DNA of 64,000 nucleotides from Opitutaceae bacterium (GTDB lineage: Bacteria > Verrucomicrobiota > Verrucomicrobiia > Opitutales > Opitutaceae): positions 806,001-870,000 of the forward strand of contig JAEUHC010000019.1 of assembly GCA_016794785.1 (NCBI GenBank). The letters are read 5' to 3'. Below are positions 18,000 to 27,027 of this stretch, one piece after another. Numbering within the stretch: the stretch's first letter is position 1; each line of letters opens with the position of its first letter. A model generated the notes under the pieces. It made no database searches. It was not told where the DNA came from and saw only the letters and a list, made by a program, of their open reading frames with translations. The translations under genes and the position numbers were made by a program.

Positions 18000-18673
18000 G
18001 GCTTTGAGGGCGGACCTTGCTGCACCCACATGGCGGCGACTTGGGCGCGACGTTTCACCTTCAGTTTCTCGAATACGTTCACGAGGTAGTTCTTCACCGT
18101 GTTCTCGGCCAAGGTCAGGCGTTCGCCGATTTCCTTGTTCGTGAGCCCCTCGGCCACGAAGGCCACGACCCGGCGCTCCTGGTGCGAGAGGATCGACAGG
18201 TCGCCGGTCGGCTCCGTATTCGTGTCGCCGCCCCGCAACATGCGCAGCACGCGGCCGGTCGCCTCGGCGTCGAGGATCGAGCGGCCGGCCGACACTTCCT
18301 GAATCGCGCGGACGAGGCCTTGCGGGTTGATCTCCTTCATCAGGTAGCCGTGGGCGCCCGCGGTCACCGCTTCGTAGACGTAATTGTCGTTCGAGTAGGA
18401 GGTGAGCATCACCACTCGCGTCTCCGGCAAATGCCTGAGGATTTCGCGGCAGGCGTCGAAGCCGGTGCCGCCCGGCAAGCGGATGTCGAGTAGCACTATA
18501 TCGGGCTTCACACGGAGGGCCTCGGTCACCGCCTCGGTGACGGTGCCCGCCTCGGCCACGACTTTCATCGCCGGTTCGGTTTCGGCTTCGAGGACAGCCC
18601 GGATGCCGCGGCGCACGAGTTCGCTGTCGTCGACGAGCAGGATGTTGAGTTCACTGGCGGGTGCGATAGTCAT
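17996..18673 (-). CDS. NarL/LuxR-type response regulator
   Basis: 225 residues: receiver domain with acidic pair DD near residue 15, phospho-acceptor Asp63 in LLDIRLPGG, the Thr/Ser switch (MLTSYS) and Lys in GYLMKEI. A C-terminal LuxR-type helix-turn-helix follows (about 160-215, LSHQERRVVAFVAEGLTNKEI...TVKNYLVNVFEKLKVKRR). It should bind DNA as a dimer when phosphorylated. Its start overlaps the kinase stop (ATGA) and its stop overlaps the PilV-like start, so kinase, regulator and pseudopilins form one operon. Likely targets are the three pseudopilin operons; that is inference from position. Confidence 0.9.
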   Translation of the reverse strand: MTIAPASELNILLVDDSELVRRGIRAVLEAETEPAMKVVAEAGTVTEAVTEALRVKPDIVLLDIRLPGGTGFDACREILRHLPETRVVMLTSYSNDNYVYEAVTAGAHGYLMKEINPQGLVRAIQEVSAGRSILDAEATGRVLRMLRGGDTNTEPTGDLSILSHQERRVVAFVAEGLTNKEIGERLTLAENTVKNYLVNVFEKLKVKRRAQVAAMWVQQGPPSKP

Positions 18674-20283
18674 GGAAGGGAGAAAGTGAGGGCGACGATG
18701 GTCCCCCGGCCCGGATGAGAATCAATCGTGAGCACGGCGTCGAGTTCCCGGGCACGCTCGCTGAAATTGAGCAGGCCCTTGCCACCGGAGGACGCGGACG
18801 ATGCGTCAAACCCACTGCCGTTATCGATAATCTTGAATTCGGCCAGTCCGCCGCGCTGGCGCAGCCCGATCTCGATCCGGTTGGCCTGCCCGTGACGGAG
18901 GGCGTTGCTCACGGCTTCACGGGTGATCTGCAAGGCATGCACCCGTTGCGGCAGCGCCAGCCGCGCGGCGACCTGCTCGTCAAGATCGATGGTGGATTGG
19001 AATGCTCGCACGCCGGCCATCGCCTGCATCAAATCGCCGATCGCTTCGGAAAAACTGCGCGTCTTCAGCGCCTCCGGTTCCAGTCCGTCGATGAAGTTCC
19101 GCAGATCGTGGATGGATTCGTTGAGCGTGTTGCTTGTCTGATCGACGCGCGCGGCGGCTTCGACCTGCCCGGGCGCAAGCTGGGCGCGGATGCCGGCGAG
19201 GTTCATGCCCGCGGCATACAAGGATTGAATCACACCGTCGTGCAGGTCGCGGCCCAGCCTGGTGCGTTCGGCGATATGGGCGCGCAGCTCGCGCTCGCTC
19301 CGGTCGAGCGCCTCCTGCGCGCGGGTGCGATCAGCGATCTCGCGTTCGAGCGCGGCCCGTTGTTCGAAGGACGAGGTGACGAGGCGGGCCACGCGGCCCA
19401 GCTCCCCGCGATCCGCCGTCAAAGGTGCCACTGCGGTGCCGTGCCCTGCGGCCAGACTCTCGCCGATGGCCGCCAGCGGTCGCAGCACCCAGCGCCGCAG
19501 CGCCAGCGCCACGCTGGCCAGCAGCAGCAGGCCGAATGCGACGAAAAGCAGGGTCTGGTTCCAATCGTTCCCGATGGCGTCTTCCAATCCCGGCAGCTGG
19601 TAGTCGATGCGCAGCACGCGCAAGGTGCGGCCGCTGGCATCGGCCAACGGCCGCAACAGCACGAGGTTTTGATTGTTTTCCGGGGTGTGTGCCGCCTCGT
19701 GCGCCGGCCGCAAGGTCACGGTGCTCTCGGTCAGTGCGGCGAGGGATTGCACCAGCGATTCATCCCACCGCCGGGCTGCCAGCAGCCAGTGGCCGCTGCC
19801 GGTGGCGCGAATCGGGCGCGCGCAGAGCTCGAGCAATTCTCCGCCGGCTTCCGCAAAAAAACGCGGGCTGGGCGTCTCGGCAATCAATCGGGCCAGCTCC
19901 CCGAGCCGCAGCGGCGGATTATCCGGCACCCCGGAAGAGAGCGTTGCTTGCAACGCAGTGGATCCGTCGGCCCGCACGATCCATAGCGCGCTCAGCCTGG
20001 CGGAGGGACCGTGGGTCGCCAGCGTGCGGCGCAACCATGCGGCGTCCTCGTCCCGGGTTGCGCGGGCGATTCCTTCCGCGGAGGCGAGGTCACCGACGAT
20101 TTGCTGCAGCTCACGGTTGGCCGCTTCGAACCAATGGTTGAGGGCCATGGCCCGGGCCTGCCGGTCGGCCGCGATGACAAAGTCTCTCCGTGATTGCTTG
20201 AGCGCGCCCAAGCCGAGCAAAGCCAGCACAAGCACGACGATGAGCGAACCCAGCAAAACAGCGAATCGGGAGCGGATCGTCAT
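18670..20283 (-). CDS. Membrane sensor histidine kinase, HisKA_3 family, CHASE4-like sensor
   Basis: 537 residues from ATG 20283 (MTIRSRFAVLLGSLIVVLVL). Two membrane helices (about 8-28 and 255-275) flank a periplasmic sensor domain of about 220 residues that looks like CHASE4. A HAMP-like linker and coiled coil (LEREIADRTRAQEALDRSERELRAH) lead to the HisKA_3 dimerisation domain with GRDLHDGVIQSLYAAG, phospho-acceptor near His348. The HATPase domain has REAVSNALRHG and DNGSGF boxes. This NarX-like architecture partners with NarL-type regulators, and the regulator gene overlaps its stop by 4 bases. The ligand is unknown. Confidence 0.88.
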   Translation of the reverse strand: MTIRSRFAVLLGSLIVVLVLALLGLGALKQSRRDFVIAADRQARAMALNHWFEAANRELQQIVGDLASAEGIARATRDEDAAWLRRTLATHGPSARLSALWIVRADGSTALQATLSSGVPDNPPLRLGELARLIAETPSPRFFAEAGGELLELCARPIRATGSGHWLLAARRWDESLVQSLAALTESTVTLRPAHEAAHTPENNQNLVLLRPLADASGRTLRVLRIDYQLPGLEDAIGNDWNQTLLFVAFGLLLLASVALALRRWVLRPLAAIGESLAAGHGTAVAPLTADRGELGRVARLVTSSFEQRAALEREIADRTRAQEALDRSERELRAHIAERTRLGRDLHDGVIQSLYAAGMNLAGIRAQLAPGQVEAAARVDQTSNTLNESIHDLRNFIDGLEPEALKTRSFSEAIGDLMQAMAGVRAFQSTIDLDEQVAARLALPQRVHALQITREAVSNALRHGQANRIEIGLRQRGGLAEFKIIDNGSGFDASSASSGGKGLLNFSERARELDAVLTIDSHPGRGTIVALTFSLP

Positions 20284-20634
20284 TATGCTCCTGTGGTCGG
20301 TCCAGACCAAGCCAGCCGGCATGATCCTCCCATGCGGAGGCCAGTGCTCCCCTGGACGGGCAGACGTTTGGGTCTTGGGCTCAATCGCCTATTCGTTCGG
20401 TCGCGATTTCGAGGGGGCCTGCCGGCTTTCCGACTTTGACGAGCCATTCACCACCACCCGGGCGATAGTGGGTCAGTTTGGTTGTGCGAGGGGCTTTAGG
20501 CCCCGACGTGTCGCGGGGTAAACCCGCTCCCACAGGTTTGATCGGAAGTAAACTGAGTCACTACCCCCCGGACAAAACCCTTGACTACCCGGGGGCCGTT
20601 TGAGTCTCTGGCAGGCTCTAATTTCTGAACCATC
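20284..20634. other. Gene-free region between the kinase operon and rpsT
   Basis: 351 bases between divergent genes that must hold both promoters. A REP-like double palindrome lies at 20484-20533. A TTGACT hexamer at 20581-20586 could be an rpsT -35, but no good -10 lies 16-18 bases downstream, so the promoter is not assigned. No gene was found. Confidence 0.5.
20484..20533. repeat. REP-like inverted pair of small palindromes (family C)
   Basis: Two hairpins face each other: the left one contains GGGGCTTTAGGCCCC (20489-20503) and the right one GCGGGGTAAACCCGC (20513-20527), with matching outer sequences beginning GTG and ending CAC/GAC. This back-to-back layout is typical of BIME-type REP pairs. 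It lies upstream of rpsT. Confidence 0.55.
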
Positions 20635-20892
20635 ATGGCCAACACTAAATCCGCGATCAAAGCTGCTCGCCAAGCCGAGCGCCGTGCTGCGCGCAATCGT
20701 TCCGTCAAGACCCGCATCAAGACGCTCCGCAAGAAGCTCGACACCCTGTTGGCGGCCAAGGATCCCGCCGCCAAGGACGTCGCCGCCACCTACGCTTCGG
20801 CGATGGACCGGGCCACCAAGTCGGGCGTCGTGCACCGCAACGCCGCTTCGCGCGCCAAGAGCCACGCGTCGAAGGCATTCGGGCTGAAGTAA
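20635..20892 (+). CDS. rpsT: 30S ribosomal protein S20 (bS20)
   Basis: 85 residues starting MANTKSAIKAARQAERRAARN, the standard bS20 N-terminus, Lys/Arg-rich throughout with GVVHRNAASRAKS near the end. It binds 16S rRNA early in 30S assembly. Length is as expected (about 86). It is monocistronic, with a Rho-independent terminator 28 bases after the stop. Confidence 0.97.
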   Translation: MANTKSAIKAARQAERRAARNRSVKTRIKTLRKKLDTLLAAKDPAAKDVAATYASAMDRATKSGVVHRNAASRAKSHASKAFGLK

Positions 20893-20920
20893 GCCCGGGA
20901 AACCTGTTTTGTCTTTATCA

Positions 20921-20950
20921 CCCGTCCGCCAGCCGCGGACGGGTTTTTTT
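20921..20950 (+). terminator. Rho-independent terminator of rpsT
   Basis: CCCGTCCGC pairs with GCGGACGGG (20921-20929 with 20935-20943), loop CAGCC, followed by TTTTTTT at 20944-20950. Confidence 0.92.
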
Positions 20951-21006
20951 GTGCCGGGATTCCGGGTCTTGCGCGATCTCCGGCCGCGCTTGCATGCTGC
21001 GTGTCC

Positions 21007-23808
21007 ATGCCCTCCCGATTCCGCCGCCATTTTCTGCCGTGGGATCGGCCGTGGCTGCCCCAGGCGGCGGCTTGGCTCGCGGGCGATTGGGCGTGCGGGG
21101 GGGCGCTCGATTTGTCGGACGTGCTCGCGATCGTGCCCACACGCCAGGCGGCCCGGCGCTTGCGCGAGGCGCTCGCCGGTTATGCGGCGGAGCGCGGGTC
21201 GGCGGTGTTTCCACCGCAGACCCTCACGCCCGATATGCTCCTGCGTAGCGCGGAAGAAGATCTCACAGTGGCGTCCCGGCTCGAGGCGCTTCTGGCGTGG
21301 GCCGAGGTGCTGCAGCGGATCGACCTTGAGGAAGTGGATGCGGTGTTCCCGGTGGCGCCCCCGCGGCGCGATTTTGCCTGGGCCTGGCGACTCGCGGAGA
21401 ATTTCGATCGCCTGCAAATGCAGCTCAACGAAGCCGGTCTCGCGATCGCGGATGTGGCGGCGCGCGCCGGAGCGGATTTCCCCGAGACGGATCGCTGGCT
21501 GGGGCTTGCCAGGCTCGAGGCGCTGCATGCCTCGGCCCTCGCGGCCCGCGGTCGGCGTGAGCCTCATGCCGCGCGGCGGGCTTTTGCCCTGCGCCCCCCG
21601 CTGCCGACGGGCGTGCGTCGCATCGTGCTCCTCGCGTCACCGGACCCCCTGTCGCTCGCACTGGATGCGCTCGCTGTCTGGGCGGAGAGTTTGCCGGTCG
21701 ATGTCGTGGTGTTTGCGCCAGCGGAGGAGGCGGAGGCGTTCGACACCTTGGGCCGGCCGATCCCCAGCCACTGGGCGGCGCGGCCGATCATGCTTCCGGA
21801 GTTTGAGCGCCGCGTGCATCTCTGTGCGGATTCTGCGCAAGAAGCGGCGCGAGTGGTTGCGATTGCGCGGGGTTATCGCGAGCCGGACGGCATGATGGCG
21901 GTCGGCGCGGCCGATGCCGATACGCTGCCGCTGCTCGAAAGTGAATTCAACCGGGCTGATCTGCCTGTCTATAATCCCGAAGGGCGCATGCGCCGCGGCG
22001 GGCGGCTGCACACGCTGCTCATGGCTCTCGCAACCTTGGCGCGCGACCCCGCGATCGCGACGGTGGCCGCGCTGGCGCGCTGCCCGGATTTCCTGATCTG
22101 CCTTGAGACACGCGACGGCGTGTCGCCGGCGGCCTTTCTCACCCAGCTCGACGATACCTGCGGACGACATCTGCCCGCGGATCTCGCGGCGCTGAAGGCT
22201 GCCATCAGTCCCAAGTCGCCCGAGCTGGCGCGCGGAGTGGCCTTGGTCGAGGACCTGCGGGCGGCGCTCATCGCGGAGCCCTTTCCCCGGTGTGCGACGG
22301 CGGCTCTGGCAGTGCTGTTTCAAGGACGGCGTTTCGATCTCACGGTGCCGGCGGATGCGGCCATGGCCGCCGCAGCCGAGGCCTGGCGCGAGGCGATGCA
22401 CGAGTGCGCGGCGCTTACGGCCCGGTTCCCGCAAGTCGCCGCGGCCGACTGGTGGGAGATCGCCCTGCATCGCCTCGGCGAGACAAGGGAGGCCGGCGAG
22501 AAGCCCGCGGGCGCGCTCGATTTGCAGGGCTGGCTCGAACTCCTGTGGGAAGATGCGCCGCATCTCGTGGTTGCGGGGCTCAACGACGGCGTCGTGCCCG
22601 AGGCCATCGTGGGCGACGCTTTTTTGCCGGAGTCGCTGCGGGAGAAACTCGGCCTGAAGACCAACGCCGTCCGTTTCGCGCGCGACAGCTATCTGGTGCA
22701 AGCACTCGCTGCGGCCCGGGGCGCGGCCGGACGTTTGGACGTGCTGCTCGCGAAATTCTCCGCTGCGGGAGATCCGCTGCGCCCGTCGCGCCTCCTGTTG
22801 CAGTGCGCCGACAAGGAGCTGCCAAACCGGATTGATTTTCTCTTTCGCACGCTGGAGCCCGCGCAATCGCAGCCGGCCTGGACGCGTGCCTGGCGGCTGC
22901 GCCCACCGCGCCCCGAACCGATCGCCAGCGTGGCGGTGACGGGGCTGCGCTCCTGGCTGGAGTGCCCGTTCCGGTTTTGGCTTCGCCATGGCCTGAAGAT
23001 GGAGCCCGCTGATCCGGAAAAGCGGGAACTCGACGCGCGCGACTTCGGCACGCTCTGCCACGCGGCGCTTGAGGCGCTGGCGCGCGAGGAGGCGCTGCGC
23101 GACTGCACCGATGAGGAGCAGCTGCGCGAATTTCTGATCGGCGCACTGGCCCGCGTCGCCCGCCGGCGCTTCGGCTCTGTCCTCACGCTGCCTGTGATTG
23201 TGCAGCTGGAGTCGGCGCGTCAGCGGCTGGCCCGCGTGGCCGCGGTGCTGGCCCGCGAGCGCGCCGAAGGCTGGGTGATCGAGCGGGTGGAGTGGCCGTT
23301 TGCCCTTGAGATTGCCGGCCTCGCCGTGCGCGGAAAAATCGATCGCATCGATCGCCACGAAGGCACCGGCGCCCGGCGCGTGCTTGATTACAAGACGAGC
23401 GACTCGGCCAAGGCGCCCGTTGCGACGCACCTGCGCACCGCACGCGGGGAGGAGAGGGCGCTGCCGGACTGGCGACGCGTGGCGGTCGGGAAAAAGGAAC
23501 TGGTTTGGATCGACCTCCAGCTGCCGGTTTACCTGCGCGCGGTCGCGGCGGCGTTTCCGGGCGAGACCATGCCGGTTTGCGGCTATGTCAACCTGCCCAA
23601 GGCAGCGGGGGAAACCGCGCTCGCGGCATGGCCTGAACTCGCCGGAGAATTGCTCGCGGCCGCCCACGCCTGCACCGACGGCGTGGCCGCCGCGGTGCGG
23701 GCCGGCGAATTCTGGCCGCCCGCCGAAATCAAGCCTGACGCCGATGACTTCGCGGCGCTCTTTCACCGGGGCGCGGCTGAAAGCATCGAATGGGAGGCCG
23801 CGCCATGA
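21007..23808 (+). CDS. AddB-like PD-(D/E)XK nuclease / inactivated helicase subunit
   Basis: 933 residues from ATG 21007 (a GTG two codons earlier is possible). Partner of the AddA-like helicase that follows, with a 4-base ATGA overlap; together they should resect double-strand DNA ends for RecA. The N-terminus (DVLAIVPTRQAARRLREAL) is like the degenerate helicase domain of AddB. The C-terminus carries a RecB-type nuclease: VRGKIDRIDRHEG...VLDYKTSD (about residues 775-800) and QLPVYLRA. A cysteine in SWLECPFRFWLRHGLKM is present, but the C-terminal CxxCxxxxxC cluster that, with it, binds Fe-S in Bacillus AddB is absent. Sequence is diverged, so the symbol is withheld. Confidence 0.8.
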   Translation: MPSRFRRHFLPWDRPWLPQAAAWLAGDWACGGALDLSDVLAIVPTRQAARRLREALAGYAAERGSAVFPPQTLTPDMLLRSAEEDLTVASRLEALLAWAEVLQRIDLEEVDAVFPVAPPRRDFAWAWRLAENFDRLQMQLNEAGLAIADVAARAGADFPETDRWLGLARLEALHASALAARGRREPHAARRAFALRPPLPTGVRRIVLLASPDPLSLALDALAVWAESLPVDVVVFAPAEEAEAFDTLGRPIPSHWAARPIMLPEFERRVHLCADSAQEAARVVAIARGYREPDGMMAVGAADADTLPLLESEFNRADLPVYNPEGRMRRGGRLHTLLMALATLARDPAIATVAALARCPDFLICLETRDGVSPAAFLTQLDDTCGRHLPADLAALKAAISPKSPELARGVALVEDLRAALIAEPFPRCATAALAVLFQGRRFDLTVPADAAMAAAAEAWREAMHECAALTARFPQVAAADWWEIALHRLGETREAGEKPAGALDLQGWLELLWEDAPHLVVAGLNDGVVPEAIVGDAFLPESLREKLGLKTNAVRFARDSYLVQALAAARGAAGRLDVLLAKFSAAGDPLRPSRLLLQCADKELPNRIDFLFRTLEPAQSQPAWTRAWRLRPPRPEPIASVAVTGLRSWLECPFRFWLRHGLKMEPADPEKRELDARDFGTLCHAALEALAREEALRDCTDEEQLREFLIGALARVARRRFGSVLTLPVIVQLESARQRLARVAAVLARERAEGWVIERVEWPFALEIAGLAVRGKIDRIDRHEGTGARRVLDYKTSDSAKAPVATHLRTARGEERALPDWRRVAVGKKELVWIDLQLPVYLRAVAAAFPGETMPVCGYVNLPKAAGETALAAWPELAGELLAAAHACTDGVAAAVRAGEFWPPAEIKPDADDFAALFHRGAAESIEWEAAP

Positions 23809-26800
23809 GGCTCCCGCACGTGATGATCCGCGCCTCGGCCGGGTCGGGAAAAACCTATGCGCTCACGAATCGCTTTGTCGCGCTCCTCGCGACGGGCGCG
23901 GCGCCGGAGCGCATCGTGGCGCTCACCTTCACGCGCAAGGCCGCGGGCGAATTTTTCGACGAGATCCTGCGCAAACTCGCGGCGGCCGCTCGCGACGAAC
24001 GCCGGGCGGCTAAGCTCGCGCAGGAAATCGAGCGGCCGAAGCTGACGGCGGCCGATTTTCTGCGCCTGCTCCGCGCCATGACCGCGGCGATGCCACGCCT
24101 GCGGCTAGGCACGCTCGACGCGTTTTTCGCGAGGATTGCGCGGGCCTTTCCGCTTGAGCTGGGGCTTGGCGGCGAATTCGAGGTGCTCCAGGAGCACGCG
24201 GCGCGGGTCGAGCGGCAGCGCGTGCTTGGGCGGATGTTTGCGCAGGCCGAAGGCGGGCCGGGCGAGGCGCAGCGCGAATTCATCGAGGCGTTCAAGCGCG
24301 CGACGTTCGGCACCGAGGAGAAGCGGCTCGCTGCGCGGCTCGACCATTTCCTGGACGAGCACCATGAAGCTTTCCTTGCCGCGCCTGACCCTGCGTGCTG
24401 GGGGAATCCGGCGCGCATCTGGCCGGAGGGTTCGGAATGGCTGGTGCCGCCGTCTCGGAAAATTTCCGACGCGATCGCGGGCCTGCGCAGGGAACTCGGC
24501 GATGCCGCGCTCAACGAGAAACAGGCGGCGCGCTGGGAGACGTTCTTTGCGGCGCTGGCCGAGTGGCAGCCCGGAGTGCCCTTGCCGCGCGCGATCACCT
24601 ACGTGCTGGAGCACGCGCTCGAAGTCTGGGCCCAGCTCGGCCGCGAAGTCGCCGAGATGATGGTGGAGCGAAAGCGCATCACCCTTTCGCCCGCCGCGGG
24701 CGCGGACCTAGCCGCGCTGGTGCGGCATGTTTTTTCCGGCGTGATCGTGGCCCATCTCGAATCGACCCGCGGCATCCACGCTGTGCTGCACGGCTACGAA
24801 GAGGTTTACGACGAGGCGGTGCGCCGCGCGGGTCGCCTGACGTTTGGCGACGTGCAGCGACTGCTCCAGCCGGACGCGCGCAGCTCGCAGCTTGGCGGCG
24901 GAAGGATGATGATCGACTACCGCCTCGACGGGCAGATCGACCATTGGTTGCTCGACGAGTTTCAAGACACCAGCTTCGGCCAATGGAACGTGCTCGAAAA
25001 CATGATCGACGAGGCGGTGCAGGATCCGGCCGGCACCCGGAGTTTCTTCTGCGTGGGCGATGTTAAGCAGGCGATCTATGCGTGGCGGGAAGGCGATCGG
25101 GGGCTTTTCGACACGGTGCTCAAACGCTACAACACTCCCGCACCCGGCACGGTGGTCGAGCAGCACCTCGTGAAATCGTGGCGGTCGGCCCCTCCGATAG
25201 TCGCGATAGTCAATGCGGTCTTTGGGGCCAACGAGGTGATTTCGAACCTGTTTCCCGGTCAGGCGAGCAACGATTGGAACCGCGACTGGCGCACGCACGA
25301 ATCGGCGCATCCTGCTCTGACCGGCCACGCGGCTTGGCTGCACGCCGACGACGAGCAGGGGCGTTTCGCGCTCACGGCCCGGATTCTCGGTGAGATTGAC
25401 CCTCTGCGCCGCGGCCTCGACTGCGCGGTGCTCACGCAGACCAACAAGGCGGCCACCGCGATGGCTGACTACCTGCGTCGTGTCGCCGACATCCCCGCGA
25501 TTGCGGAATCCGATCTTCGCGTCGCGACCGACAATCCGCTCGGCGCGGCGCTGCTGGCGCTGGCGCGCGCCGCGGCCCATCCCGGCGACACGCTCGCCCG
25601 GCGCCATGTGGAGATGACGCCGCTGCAGGTCATGATCGAAGCCGAAGGCTGGCTCACGCCCGGGCAGCTCACGCGGGGATTTCTGGGGCAGGTTCACGAC
25701 CTGGGATTTGAGCGAACGATGGACTATTGGCTGCGCCGCGCGGAAACGGCCTTGCCGCCGGGCGATCGCTTCAGTCGCGAGCGTGGCCGCCAGTTCGTGG
25801 CGGCGGCGGCGTTGTTTGATGCGACGGGCAGCCGCGAGGTCGCAGAGTTTGTGGCGTTCATGGAGCGGCACGCCGTGCGCGAGGCAGATGCGTCGGGCGT
25901 CGTGCGCGTGATGACGATTCACCGGGCGAAGGGCCTGGGTTTCGATGTGGTGGTGCTGCCCGATCTTGAGGGCCAGAGCATCGATCAAGCGCGCGACGGA
26001 TTGGCTGTCGCGCGGGATGCCGCCCGCTCGGTGCGATGGATTCTTGATCCGCCGCCGAAGTTTTTCCGCGAGCACGACGCGACCTTGGAGGTGCATCTGC
26101 GCTCCGCGGAGGCCACGGCCTGCCACGAGGCGCTGTGCCTGTTTTATGTCGCGATGACACGCGCCAAGCGGGCGATGTATCTCATCACCGGCACGCCGGG
26201 CTCATCTTCGTCACGCAACTATCCGCGGCTGCTGGCTGCGGTCCTCGGCGGGGATTCGGTCGCGACGAACATCGGCGCCATCAGCGCCGCAGGTGGAACC
26301 ACGAAGGGCGATCCTCACTGGCACGCCCATGCCGCCACGAGGGCCCAAACCCGGCCTGAAGAGCGGCAACTGCCGACCGTTGACGAGGGAACGGTGCCGC
26401 GCGCGACCCGGAGGCGGGCACTGCGCCCCTCTGGTGAATACGCCGGGACGGTCGACGCATCCGTGGCATTTTCGCCCGTTGACGCCGTCGCGGTCGCGTT
26501 TGGCCGTGAGTTGCATGCCTTGCTGGCCGAAGTGGAGTGGGGGAGCGAGGCTGACGCGGAACGCTGGCACGGGCGGGACGGCGCACCTGCGGTGGTTGAG
26601 GAGGCGCGGGCCTGTCTCATGGCGCCCGAGTTGGCGCGGGTGTGGACGGCGGCGCCAGGCGCCGAAGTGTGGCGCGAGCGTGCATTCGAAGTTGTGCTCG
26701 ACGGCGCATGGGTCACCGGCGTCTTCGACCGCGTGGTCATCGAGCGCACGAAGGACGGCCGGGTGCGGCGTGCGACCGTCTACGATTTCAAGACGGAACG

Positions 26801-26966
26801 CTTCCCGCCACATGTGGACCCCGCGGTGCGCGCCGTGCAGCATGCCGGCCAGCTGCAACTCTACCGCCGCGCGGTCGCGGCCCTCACGGGTGCTTCGCCG
26901 CAGTCGGTGGCGGCGGAGATCGTTTTTACGGGTTTGCGACAAATCGCTTCCGTCACCCCCTCGTAA
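23805..26966 (+). CDS. AddA-like UvrD-family helicase-nuclease
   Basis: 1053 residues from ATG 23805. Superfamily 1 helicase motifs in order: Walker A ASAGSGKT (residues 10-17), motif Ia LTFTRKAAGEF, Walker B/II LLDEFQDTS (about 384), motif III GDVKQAIYAWREGD (about 418), VRVMTIHRAKGLGFDVVVLPDLEG (motif V region) and LFYVAMTRAKRAMYL (motif VI). A C-terminal RecB-like nuclease has GVFDRVV...VYDFKTE (about 965-995). This is the AddA/RecB arrangement (E. coli RecB 1180, B. subtilis AddA 1232 residues). It unwinds and degrades broken duplex ends in the cytoplasm with the AddB-like partner encoded just upstream. Confidence 0.88.
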   Translation: MRLPHVMIRASAGSGKTYALTNRFVALLATGAAPERIVALTFTRKAAGEFFDEILRKLAAAARDERRAAKLAQEIERPKLTAADFLRLLRAMTAAMPRLRLGTLDAFFARIARAFPLELGLGGEFEVLQEHAARVERQRVLGRMFAQAEGGPGEAQREFIEAFKRATFGTEEKRLAARLDHFLDEHHEAFLAAPDPACWGNPARIWPEGSEWLVPPSRKISDAIAGLRRELGDAALNEKQAARWETFFAALAEWQPGVPLPRAITYVLEHALEVWAQLGREVAEMMVERKRITLSPAAGADLAALVRHVFSGVIVAHLESTRGIHAVLHGYEEVYDEAVRRAGRLTFGDVQRLLQPDARSSQLGGGRMMIDYRLDGQIDHWLLDEFQDTSFGQWNVLENMIDEAVQDPAGTRSFFCVGDVKQAIYAWREGDRGLFDTVLKRYNTPAPGTVVEQHLVKSWRSAPPIVAIVNAVFGANEVISNLFPGQASNDWNRDWRTHESAHPALTGHAAWLHADDEQGRFALTARILGEIDPLRRGLDCAVLTQTNKAATAMADYLRRVADIPAIAESDLRVATDNPLGAALLALARAAAHPGDTLARRHVEMTPLQVMIEAEGWLTPGQLTRGFLGQVHDLGFERTMDYWLRRAETALPPGDRFSRERGRQFVAAAALFDATGSREVAEFVAFMERHAVREADASGVVRVMTIHRAKGLGFDVVVLPDLEGQSIDQARDGLAVARDAARSVRWILDPPPKFFREHDATLEVHLRSAEATACHEALCLFYVAMTRAKRAMYLITGTPGSSSSRNYPRLLAAVLGGDSVATNIGAISAAGGTTKGDPHWHAHAATRAQTRPEERQLPTVDEGTVPRATRRRALRPSGEYAGTVDASVAFSPVDAVAVAFGRELHALLAEVEWGSEADAERWHGRDGAPAVVEEARACLMAPELARVWTAAPGAEVWRERAFEVVLDGAWVTGVFDRVVIERTKDGRVRRATVYDFKTERFPPHVDPAVRAVQHAGQLQLYRRAVAALTGASPQSVAAEIVFTGLRQIASVTPS

Positions 26967-27027
26967 ATTCGGCTTTACAGGGCTTGGAGTGGAACGCACG
27001 GTGCCGATCCGAAAAAATTCATACACC

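Noticed and set aside
20581..20620. Sigma-70 promoter for rpsT (TTGACT at 20581)
   Set aside because: The -35 is good but no matching -10 lies 16-18 bases downstream.
21637..23766. A 709-codon frame on the - strand inside the AddB-like gene
   Set aside because: Antisense shadow of a gene with a clear nuclease motif and a coupled partner.
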